NCBI GenBank assembly: GCA_001970955.1
Contig: MPUH01000960.1
Location: 1 to 28,246, forward strand
Source: Stentor coeruleus
Taxonomy: Eukaryota > Ciliophora > Heterotrichea > Heterotrichida > Stentoridae
Reading direction: 5' to 3'
DNA length: 28,246 nt
This document shows positions 8,684 through 16,849 of the stretch, piece after piece. The translations under genes were made by a program, and so were the position numbers. The notes below the pieces were generated by a model. That model had not been told where the DNA came from, did no database searches, and saw nothing but the letters and a program-made list of their open reading frames with translations. Position 1 is the stretch's first letter. Each line of letters starts with the position of its first letter.

Positions 8684-9160
8684 TCAAATAGACGATTGCA
8701 TAGCTTTTGAGTATTTATTGCAAACATTTAAATGCCTGGAAAGTGAGTACTTATTGTAGACAGACTTTCCACAATAGCTGCAAGATTGTCTTGATGTATG
8801 CATATGAACTTGTTGTTTATGAATACGAGAAGCATAGACATTTCTAAACCTCTTATAACAGATATTGCAGCGATAAGGCCTTGATTTAGCGTGCTTTTTA
8901 CCAAAGTGTTGCTTCATCCCTTTTAGGGTTAAGAATCTAATTGAACACATTGAGCATGAAATACGTCTTTCCTCAGTAGCTTTATGAAGATGCATATCTT
9001 GTTCTGAATGAAAAATTAACTGGCAAGAAGAGCATATTAGCCCTTCATTGACACATAAGACAGTTTTTAAGTCGATTGGTTTGGGTAATTGATAAGGACT
9101 TTTAGGAAGTTCTACTGTGATATCCACCATTATCAGAGATTTATTATTATAATTCTCCAT
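8684..9160 (-). CDS. C2H2-type zinc-finger protein, four fingers, 158 aa
   Basis: This is a probable nucleic-acid-binding or regulatory protein. Finger 1 (C43, C46, H57, H59) is irregular, with only one residue between the His. Finger 2 is C69-x2-C72-x12-H85-x4-H90. Finger 3 is C98-x2-C101-x12-H114-x4-H119, in the context PYRCNICYKRF. Finger 4 is C127-x2-C130-x12-H143-x3-C147, a C2HC variant in the context SCSYCGKSV. The linkers are not the strict TGEKP type. The first 38 residues are hydrophobic/Pro-containing with no motif. It ends in TGA, the only TGA stop among the genes here, which supports the standard code. The ATG at 9160 is the only reasonable start. Confidence 0.9.
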   Translation of the reverse strand: MENYNNKSLIMVDITVELPKSPYQLPKPIDLKTVLCVNEGLICSSCQLIFHSEQDMHLHKATEERRISCSMCSIRFLTLKGMKQHFGKKHAKSRPYRCNICYKRFRNVYASRIHKQQVHMHTSRQSCSYCGKSVYNKYSLSRHLNVCNKYSKAMQSSI

Positions 9161-9477
9161 AGGTAATTTTAGTTAAGGTATTTTATGCTTTTTTTTGTAC
9201 TGGTTATATGCAACAAATTTTTAAGACATGATCTAGAGCTATTCTAAAGGGGAAAAAAAAATATTAGGAATTTAAGGCTTTTTAGGTGTAACTTGTTGAT
9301 AGGTGAAAGAGTATTGATGGTTTATTTAAATACAAATACTTGGGTTTTAGTTAGGGAATAATTTGCAGTTACAATAGATGACTAAGGTTTTGGAGAGTTT
9401 ATATGGACAGCCAATGATGGCTGTGATGGAATACTGGCTTTAAGGGGTTAAGGTTTGGTGAACGGGAATGCAAAAAT
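9161..9477. other. 5' flank of the zinc-finger gene
   Basis: The + strand is G-rich and C-poor, so the minus strand is C-rich, matching the usual 5' flank of a minus-strand gene here. I see no open frame of note or RNA gene. Confidence 0.5.
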
Positions 9478-9747
9478 TTAACATTCATTGAGGTGTAAGT
9501 TCATACAATCCTGTAATCTTATAACAATTTCTTCTGCCAGAATACTATGACAATTTTCACATAAAACTCTGGCATTATAATAAAATAACTCCAAACATGA
9601 CAATTTACCTTCCTTATGCATATGAAAAAAAAAATTATAGTCGTCAAAAACAAACTCCCTTCTTCATAACCTCCAAGCACTATTTTATTCATACCATTTT
9701 TCATCAAAAAACTGGAAAATAATAAACCTCTCCAAATAATGTATCAT
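9478..9747 (-). pseudogene. Small zinc-ribbon-like gene, broken or with one in-frame TGA
   Basis: From an ATG at 9747 the minus strand reads MIHYLERFIIFQFFDEK, then reaches a TAA. A 15-nt GT..TAG segment at 9680-9694 removes that stop and keeps the frame, giving CAWRL. One in-frame TGA follows (9664-9666). The frame then continues for 61 residues as RREFVFDDYNFFFHMHKEGK and onward, and ends in TAA at 9478-9480. The C-terminal part contains LCENCHSI and LQDCMNLHLNEC, a Cys-x2-Cys plus Cys/His/Cys pattern like a zinc-binding module. I do not recognise the family. Options are a pseudogene with one nonsense mutation, a gene starting at M9621, or a sequencing error at the TGA. An alternative ATG at 9707 opens another frame that loses the Cys motifs. 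Confidence 0.4.
9680..9694 (-). other. Candidate 15-nt intron
   Basis: On the minus strand this reads GTATGAATAAAATAG: length 15, GT start and TAG end, the same form as the well-supported intron at 1121-1135. Its removal keeps the frame and eliminates an in-frame TAA. Support is weaker because the host gene has another stop. Confidence 0.4.
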
Positions 9748-9813
9748 ATAAAACTTATATTAAGTATAAAGAGTACATAAATTTTCATTAAGCATTCAAT
9801 TAATCGCTGTATT

Positions 9814-10024
9814 ATTTTTCATGCATTTTCATAACACAAAAAAAAATATGATTCTGTCTAGCAGGATTTACTTTAAATGCATTCTAATTAAATCAAAATT
9901 ATCTGTTTTTCTGTATGAAATTTTTCATGCATTTTCATAACACAAAAAAAAATATGATTCTGTCTAGCAGGATTTACTTTAAATACATGCTAATTAAATC
10001 AAAATTATCTGTTTTTCTGTATGA
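9814..10024. repeat. 105-bp direct tandem repeat, two copies
   Basis: Copy 1 is 9814-9918 and copy 2 is 9920-10024 (offset 106). They differ at only a few bases around aaatgcattc versus aaatacatgc. No N separates them, so this may be a genuine duplication. It has no coding content. Confidence 0.85.
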
Positions 10025-11127
10025 GTTTGAGTTTTAATGCGATTTTTAAGGATTTTTCACTATGATAAAATTAGAAAGTTGAAGTAAAAGCTTTAGATTA
10101 TCTTTATAACATTGGCCATAATCAACTACATCACTAAATAGACTAGTTGAATAATTACAAGATTTTTTTACTATGATAATAGAGTTGCTTAGCATTAATT
10201 GATTGAGACTTGTGCAATTTTGATATAATTTTAGTTTAGAATAATCTTGATTGCATATTGATGATAACCAAATTTAAGGTTAATTTTCTCTAGGATAAGA
10301 AATTTATTTCTGAAAAATGAAGTAGATATGTCTTGTATATGTTTTCAGAAACTAAGATCAGTATTAGATACTACTATTTAAGGGCATGGAAAATTTTAGT
10401 ATAATGAAAATTATATGTAATATGGCTTTATTAGAATTTTAGTCTAGGTATAAATTTAATTATTTTTCGATTTTGAACTGGAAATGATTTTATATCTATA
10501 ACCATTAAATTACATTATCTTAAATAACTTAAGTTCTTTAATGTGCTAACTTAGACTTAATAAACATTATCTTGTACCTTAAAAAAAATAATCAAATGAA
10601 ATATAAATTGAAATTACAAAATCTCATATGCTTTATTTAGTAAACTAATATTATAAAACTATTCTAAATTTTATTATCATCGTGATAGGTTGACAAACAA
10701 GTTTTTTTAAGACTCTAGCATAAATTAAGCATTTAAAGTATAAATATTATAGTTTTTTTAGATGATTTTCTCTGCTTGATATGATAAAATAAAAGAATAT
10801 TTTAATAAGCTTTAGTTTTCATAGTGAAATAATTAATAAAACAATCTAAAGTTTTTTATTATGCTGAAGAAATGAAATAGATTATTAATTCACTTATTTC
10901 GACTAGTTTCAATATAAAATGTTAATCTAATACTTATACTGTATTAATTTTCTCAACCCAAAACTTTTTATCTTTATATTTATGTGTTGATTCACTGAGA
11001 ATATTTGATGTTTTTTTTGTGTTTCAAAGGTTAAGCCCTTAATCAAAATATAAGTGAAAATGATTAAATTTACTTATCATTAGATAAAAATCTTGCTTGA
11101 TTAGCTATTAAGAGTCATAAATACTTT

Positions 11128-11300
11128 AAAATAACTCTTGAATCCCCTATTCATACAAAACAGTTGGCTATGATGTATCTGATCAAAAATAAATAGTTTC
11201 AAATCTTATAAAANAAAATAACTCTTGAATCCCCTATTCATACAAAACAGTTGGCTATGATGTATCTGATCAAAAATAAATAGTTTCAAATCTTATAAAA
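11128..11300. repeat. Duplicated flanks around a single-N scaffold join (probable assembly artefact)
   Basis: Positions 11128-11213 are repeated as 11215-11300 (offset 87), with an N at 11214. The two copies appear identical. The pattern is expected when two contigs with overlapping ends are joined by a placeholder instead of being merged. Confidence 0.85.
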
Positions 11301-11682
11301 GAAAATCTGGTTTAAAGTAAAAAAAAGCAAAATTTTAAATGTTTATACTTCCAAACATAAAATCATTATAATTTGCATCTTAGAATATCTGATTAAAAAG
11401 TTTCATTTAATATACAAAATTTCTAAACTTATGATTTTCTATATTTATGTTGAAATTATTCATAAATATGTTATTTGTTTGCAGAAACATATATAACATT
11501 TTTTAATTATCATAAAATTACCCTTAAACCTAAAACCTAATCCCAAATCAGAAAATCAAAATCTTCACCTAAATAAAAAAACTTTAAAAAAACCCCTAAA
11601 ATCCCACAAACTTAAAAAAACCATTTATTAACTAACTCTAAATCCTATATCATAATCAAAAAAATTTATAAAAATTAGGCAT

Positions 11683-13104
11683 ATGCATGTTCTTAGGAAG
11701 TTTCTATTTCCCCTAGGTTTCAATACTAGATACATCTATCATCCATATGAACCTATACAATCCAATAATATCGAAAATATTGAAACAATCCTAATCTCAA
11801 GATAAGCCAATATTTAAAGATATTGAAAGGTCAGTATCATCATCATCCTTATCTCGTATATACAACTTTACAAAATTAGGTGGTTCAATAATAACTGGAG
11901 CTTTATACAATAAAGTCTCATCAGTTTTCAATAATTCATGGAAAGAGTCTCTTTTATCAGAAGAAAACATAGAAAAATTGACTGAAGGGCTTTTAAAAAT
12001 GCGAGGTGCAGAATTAAAACTAGGTCAATTCATTAGTTTTCAAGACAGTAAAAAACTCCCCCCAAGTTTAGTAAAAAGCTATGGAAAGAACAAGAAGATA
12101 AGCTTATATCATGCCAGTAGTACAATTAGAAAGGGTTTTAAGAGAAGAATTAGGTAAAACTGGGGAAAAAAATCTATGAATTCAAAATGATGACTTTTGC
12201 CGCAGTTTCTATAGGCCAAGTGCATATTACTAAATATTAAGGAAAAAAATTTGCTGTTAAAATCCAATATCCAGGTATTGAAAAAGTATAGATAGTAATT
12301 TAAACAATCTTTATAAGCTTTTTCAATGGACAAACATCTTTCCACATGGGCTTTTTGCTGATGCTTTAGTAGAAAACTCTCGTGAAGATCTTATAAATGA
12401 ATGCAATTATATATTAAAAGCTGAGAATCAATTAAGATTTGCTGAGATTTTGAAAAATGATAAGGATTTTTTCGTCCCAAAAGTATTTAAAAAGTTAGCA
12501 CAAAGCACGCTATGACCAGTGAATTTCTTGAATCTTAGATTTTTAAAGACATTTGCGCAAAAGTTAATCAGGAGACAAGGGATAAAATTGGGACTAGGAT
12601 TATGAGATTAACTGTAAGAAAGATTTTTGAGTTTAAATTCATGCAGACTGATCTCAAGCAAATTTCTAATATGATATGAAAAATGATCAGGTTCAGATTT
12701 TGGATTTTTGGGCTAATAGAGAATATTCTGATGAGTTTATTAAGAAATACAGAGAAGCTGTTGATGCAGGGATTAGAAAAAATAGAGAAAAATTGTTGGA
12801 AATGATTAAAGTTCTTAGGTTTATTATAGGAGATGAACATGAAGATTGTATTAGAGGACATATAAACTCGATTTTAGCTGTTGAAGAACCTTTTAGTGCT
12901 CTTGGGATATATGATTTTGGTTCACGGTCTATAACTCTATAGGTTTATAAACAGTTACCAATGATAATGTAATATAGAAAAGTACCCCCACCACCTGAAA
13001 CTTATACAATACACAGGAAACTTTCTGAGGCATTTTTGTTGTGTATGAAACTTAAAGCTAAAGTTCCAGCAAGAGAGATATATGATGAGTTTATTGTATT
13101 TTAA
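11683..13104 (+). pseudogene. COQ8: Broken COQ8/ADCK (ABC1) atypical kinase gene
   Basis: COQ8 is a mitochondrial ABC1-family ATPase/kinase-like protein needed for ubiquinone synthesis. Almost the whole protein can be read, but across all three frames: MRGAELKLGQFISFQD (KxGQ motif), FAAVSIGQVHITKY, KKFAVKIQYPGIEK, NIFPHGLFADALVENSRED, IFEFKFMQTD, EPFSALGIYDFG and YRKVPPPPETYTIHRKL. I see about five to six frame shifts (near 11800, 12073-12077, 12156-12172, 12281-12285, 12510 and 12655). In-frame stops include 12099-12101, 12238-12240, 12536-12538, 12940-12942 and 12970-12972. The metal-binding DFG has become DFW (12709-12711). The MHVLRKFLFPLGFNTRYIY start resembles a mitochondrial presequence. 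High residual similarity indicates recent loss. A working copy elsewhere is expected but unseen. Confidence 0.9.
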
Positions 13105-13636
13105 GCTAATTGGTAGGGTTTAAATTTAAAAGTGTCAGGTTTTCAATTTTTTTCTCTAAGGTAATAAATATCAATCATAAAGAAAAAATAATATTGTACA
13201 TCAAAATATTATACAATTTCAAAACAATCCTTTAAAACAATCCTTTAAAACCTAAAACTATTTTTAAAATTTTAATATTATTATACGGTTATGCGAAATA
13301 ATAAATCTTATATACCAGCGATTTTTAAAGCAACACAAATATTTGTAGACTATGAATAAACTCTAATATTTTTATTTAATTTTTTATCTTTATAGCAACT
13401 CGAAAGTTTCATCAATATTTTTTTATCCAAAATGAAAATGCTAAAAACATATTTTTGATACTTAAAACACAATAATCATAATCTTTCTTATTAACCACAA
13501 AAAAAATCAAACCATAAAATTACCTAAAACTCCATTAAATATTTATTTCTCATGCTAAACCAACAATTCCCATTCCAAAAAACCCATAAAAACTCCTTAT
13601 TCCACAACAATCCTATTTACTATCTTAAAACTCTTC
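13105..13636. other. Convergent intergenic region
   Basis: This lies between the COQ8 relic and BBS7, which converge. It is AT-rich with a short direct repeat around 13227-13250 (aaaacaatccttt twice). From about 13430 the + strand is C-rich, fitting the G-rich 3' flank of BBS7 on the minus strand. No gene is seen. Confidence 0.55.
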
Positions 13637-15799
13637 CTACTGCTTGAAAAACGCAGTTAAAGCTTCAGCATCAAAATTAGTCAAAAGGCTCTGCAAATGT
13701 GGAATCCTCTCAACAAAGTTCAAAACCCCTCTAAACTTGCAATAATCCACATACAAATCGCTAACCATTCCTTGAAAGAATTGTAATTTCTTAGGATACT
13801 TCTTATATTGTGTCTTAATCTCTTCCGCTTGTTGTAAAATCGTAACAATCTCCTCTCCAAATTTCATCAAATCTCCCTGTATTTCAATTTCCTTAAGTGC
13901 TTCAATTAACTGATACTTAGTCTCTAATTCTTGTAATTCAACAATATGAGCTTCAATAAGTTTAATAACATATTCACATGAATCATAAGCTTCAATAAAC
14001 CCAGCTTCCATATGTATTTTTCTAAAACTTGCATGTTTTAATATATTTTCTTTAAGAATAGCTAATACACTGACTGATTCAGAACGAAACTCAGCCCAAG
14101 AACTAGAATAAGTGACAATAAGAACAGTTCCAACAACACAAGATGTATAATATAAAGTTATTATATCATCAGGAGGACTTGGTGGAACATCAGGTAAAGT
14201 TTGGCTTATCCATCCATGCATTTCATTTTTAGAGAACCCCCCTGTGATTTTCAGACTATTTAAAGGTCGATCTGAAGCACTAACGCTTATAACTTTTTCA
14301 TGTAAAGATAAAGGTTTGATTTCAATAGTCACTAATTGGGCAATTTTTTGATCTAAATATGGGAGAATATAAGTATTTAAAGTCCCAGGCTGACCTTCAG
14401 AGTTCCTAAAAAGCACCTGAGCTCTTGTATGGCTTTTATCGGCATATCGAAAAGTCATTAAGGCTTGACCATTTTCTTCACTACTTGTAATTGTCGCTTC
14501 ATGTTCATCATTTTCTAATAATTCAATAGGAATATCAGCTTGTAAAAGAATCATTTGTATAGGAAATTGACTTTCTAAAGATAAACAATAAGCAGCTTGT
14601 TCACCTACTAAAGCTAATTTGTGCATAATTTTAGGTATATTACTTTGGGATTTCGGCATAATTGATGTATATTGTTTTTTAGTTTCTTCAATTTGTTGAC
14701 GTAATGTTGAGATCTCACTTGTCAAAGTACGGGTCATGTTAAAATCTGGGGTTTTAGAATTATCTGTCAAACCTATAATTTTACCTGNGCTTTGGGATTT
14801 CGGCATAATTGATGTATATTGTTTTTTAGTTTCTTCAATTTGTTGACGTAATGTTGAGATCTCACTTGTTAAAGTACGGGTCATGTTAAAATCTGGGGTT
14901 TTAGAATTATCTGTCAAACCTATAATTTTACCTGAATATGTTGATAATATTAACTCAGGCTTACCTTGAGGTTTTCCACATACAAGTGAGGTTATAGCTT
15001 CATTTATATTCATTTCACATATACTTAAAACTTCACCAGTATCTTTTTTATATGAGAAAATCTCTAAATCTCCATCACTTCTACAGACTATTATGTTTTG
15101 ACTTCCATTTTCTTCGAAATCAAATGAATTTATTGCCGTGATTTCATTTGATTTGTTTTGGAGGCTCCAAAGAAGATTTCCTGATTCTCTGGATAGGTTT
15201 AGCATACCAATTGTCCCGGATACAGAACCAAAGAGCAGATTGTGTGGGGAGAAAGCTTTTATGGAGGATGGGGATGATGTTAGGACACAGGTGTAGATTG
15301 TGTTCATACCGTCGATTATACGAATTGATTTGTCGTTACAAGCGAGGACTGAGTTGTTGATGAGATCGCCGGTGATGTTGCAGATACTAAGGTCGTTTAT
15401 TGTGTCTCTTAATATTAAATAGTCAGCTTCTTTCTGATTAACATAGTGATTATAAAGATATTTTCCAGTAGTCCATATTTCAGACCCTTTGACTTTAAAA
15501 GTTTTAATGCTTTCAGCAACATTTGTATCAAAACTCGATATTTCTTTTCCTGATGTTGTAAATGAGTGAACATTACAACCACTTGATACATAAATCGTGT
15601 CTTGTGAGACTTCAACATGGCTTACACCTCTTAGTGTATTGCTCCAAATAATCGAAGCATTTGAATTTAATGCATACAAAGACAGAGTCCCTGATTGATC
15701 ACCAACAATAAGACCCTGTCTTGACTGAAGATTTACTAAAGATAGGACACCACGATTTGTTCCTGAGACTTGAGCATAGTCAGTTCGAGTTAAGAGCAT
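13637..15799 (-). CDS. BBS7: BBS7, BBSome subunit (with an artefactual 49-codon duplication)
   Basis: BBS7 is a subunit of the BBSome, the coat-like complex that moves membrane proteins in and out of cilia. The match runs over the whole length. The N-terminal propeller has TRTDYAQV, SGTLSLYA, ESIKTFKVKGSEIW, YLYNHYVNQKE and ILSTYSGKIIGL. A coiled coil follows, then IEIKPLSLHEKV, DRPLNSLKITGGFS, the platform segment MHGWISQTLPDVP, and a helical C-terminus ending NFDAEALTAFFKQ. BBS2 is related but fits less well. As read it has 720 codons, including one ambiguous codon. A 147-bp duplication around an N at 14788 repeats part of the coiled coil in frame; without it the protein is about 671 aa, against about 715 in human. 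The stop is TAG. Confidence 0.93.
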   Translation of the reverse strand: MLLTRTDYAQVSGTNRGVLSLVNLQSRQGLIVGDQSGTLSLYALNSNASIIWSNTLRGVSHVEVSQDTIYVSSGCNVHSFTTSGKEISSFDTNVAESIKTFKVKGSEIWTTGKYLYNHYVNQKEADYLILRDTINDLSICNITGDLINNSVLACNDKSIRIIDGMNTIYTCVLTSSPSSIKAFSPHNLLFGSVSGTIGMLNLSRESGNLLWSLQNKSNEITAINSFDFEENGSQNIIVCRSDGDLEIFSYKKDTGEVLSICEMNINEAITSLVCGKPQGKPELILSTYSGKIIGLTDNSKTPDFNMTRTLTSEISTLRQQIEETKKQYTSIMPKSQSXGKIIGLTDNSKTPDFNMTRTLTSEISTLRQQIEETKKQYTSIMPKSQSNIPKIMHKLALVGEQAAYCLSLESQFPIQMILLQADIPIELLENDEHEATITSSEENGQALMTFRYADKSHTRAQVLFRNSEGQPGTLNTYILPYLDQKIAQLVTIEIKPLSLHEKVISVSASDRPLNSLKITGGFSKNEMHGWISQTLPDVPPSPPDDIITLYYTSCVVGTVLIVTYSSSWAEFRSESVSVLAILKENILKHASFRKIHMEAGFIEAYDSCEYVIKLIEAHIVELQELETKYQLIEALKEIEIQGDLMKFGEEIVTILQQAEEIKTQYKKYPKKLQFFQGMVSDLYVDYCKFRGVLNFVERIPHLQSLLTNFDAEALTAFFKQ
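14643..14934. repeat. 147-bp-offset duplication around a single N inside BBS7 (probable assembly artefact)
   Basis: Positions 14643-14787 recur as 14790-14934, with N at 14788. The copies differ at one base (14723 C, 14870 T), which is synonymous (Leu ttg/tta on the coding strand). The offset is 49 codons, so the frame survives by chance. The single silent difference is what two alleles or macronuclear copies would show. Confidence 0.88.
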
Positions 15800-16120
15800 T
15801 TACAATACAAATGATATGATTCAAATATGAGAATCTATATAGAAATATCAGATTTCTAACTAAAAAAAATCTTATAAAAATCCAATCCTATCTGAGGAAG
15901 TTCATTAATAATTCTAATAACTAAACAAATCTTAGTCTCTATACGGGCTCAAACAACATAAATTTTCCCTAAAGATTTGATCTTTAAAAACTAAACCATA
16001 AGCATCAGATTAAAAAATCTTCAACAAAAATGTAAAATCATCATCTAAAATCGACCTTTTCTTACTACTCCTAAGAAAAACTATATTAATTTTCTCAATC
16101 CTTGTTATCTACTAACTAAA
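15800..16120. other. 5' flank of BBS7 and 3' flank of the next minus-strand gene
   Basis: AT-rich sequence with no open frame or repeat. C exceeds G on the + strand over most of it. Confidence 0.5.
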
Positions 16121-16609
16121 CTATGCGTTTCCTGAAATTTTTTCATCAAGAGCTCTCCATTCAAGTTCTTTGAGTTTAATATCCAAGGCTTTTTTAACTA
16201 TAGCTCTTTTTACCAATCCATCATCCTTAAGTTCTTTGAATGAGGCAAATGTTGCCGCAATGTCTTTAAACGCCATAATATGAGAAATCCCTGGAATTCG
16301 GTGATTTTTAGCTGAGATATTGGAAAACTTTTCAAGTTCTTCTTTTGACATAGAGTTTAATTCTCTACGAAGGAATCTTCCAAGCTCTTCTGTTGAAAAC
16401 TCTTTTAGATAATGTTTTTGCTCTTCAGGAGTGCAGTGGTCTAAAATGAAGTACAGCTTGTTGCTATTTTCGTTCTCTTTTTTCCAGGTCTGATAAGCGC
16501 CGCTGTTAACAGCATCTTGTATTGACTGAAGCTGAGCCTCAGAGATGCCGAGATTTTCTGCTTGGTGCTGGGCCCAAGACTTAAAACCTCTAAAAAGCTG
16601 TCTGATCAT
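16121..16609 (-). CDS. Small helical protein, 162 aa, possibly mitochondrial
   Basis: I recognise no family. The protein is predicted mostly helical and highly charged, with segments such as TPEEQKHYLKEFSTEELGRF and MSKEELEKFSNI. Its first 16 residues, MIRQLFRGFKSWAQHQ, contain Arg and Lys, no acidic residue, and could form an amphipathic helix, as in mitochondrial presequences; this is an inference. The frame remains open upstream of the ATG at 16609 but contains no earlier ATG before a TAA. Coding GC is higher than in most neighbours, which in this window goes with highly expressed genes such as eEF1B. The 5' flank contains a GC-rich hairpin (16656-16678). The stop is TAG. Confidence 0.85.
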   Translation of the reverse strand: MIRQLFRGFKSWAQHQAENLGISEAQLQSIQDAVNSGAYQTWKKENENSNKLYFILDHCTPEEQKHYLKEFSTEELGRFLRRELNSMSKEELEKFSNISAKNHRIPGISHIMAFKDIAATFASFKELKDDGLVKRAIVKKALDIKLKELEWRALDEKISGNA

Positions 16610-16655
16610 TATATTAATATTATATGAGAGCCATTCGTATGAAAAATGGCAAAGC

Positions 16656-16678
16656 GGCTGCTGGGTGGATTGGCAGCC
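16656..16678. other. GC-rich hairpin in the 5' flank of the 162-aa gene
   Basis: GGCTGC (16656-16661) pairs perfectly with GCAGCC (16673-16678) across an 11-base loop. The overlapping AGCC..GGCT just after it could form a competing stem. It sits about 47 bases upstream of the ATG at 16609, in one of the few GC-rich spots of any intergenic stretch here. It may lie in the 5' UTR. Function is unknown. Confidence 0.4.
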
Positions 16679-16849
16679 TGTCGGCTGTAAAAATAATGAT
16701 TATATTTTATATATAGTTCTGGTTTGTGGGGTTAACATTTTATATAGATTAAAATTTTCAAATTTGTAATAATTCGCTAGGGTATGGTAGTCTTAAATTC
16801 CTACAAAAATGAATATATATGCTGGGGGGAATTTTAAATCAGTCATAAA

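Larger units (their letters stand above)
9748..11682. other. 1.9-kb gene-free stretch
   Basis: No protein-like frame is visible on either strand. It contains a 105-bp tandem duplication (9814-10024) and a scaffold join with duplicated flanks (11128-11300). From about 11510 to 11680 the + strand becomes C-rich and G-poor with runs such as aaacccctaaaatccc, the usual 5' flank of a plus-strand gene, here of the COQ8 pseudogene. Confidence 0.5.

Noticed and set aside
12109..12345. Minus-strand frames (also 12568-12861) across the COQ8 relic
   Set aside because: The COQ8 homology is entirely on the plus strand; the reverse frames have low-complexity Phe/Leu/Ile composition.
14643..14934. True internal coiled-coil duplication in BBS7
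   Set aside because: The copies are separated by an N, differ by one silent base, and the same signature occurs at 11214 in non-coding DNA. An assembly join is simpler.
13637..15799. BBS2 rather than BBS7
   Set aside because: Segments such as TRTDYAQV, ESIKTFKVKGSEIW, IKPLSLHEKV and DRPLNSLKITG match BBS7 along the full length.
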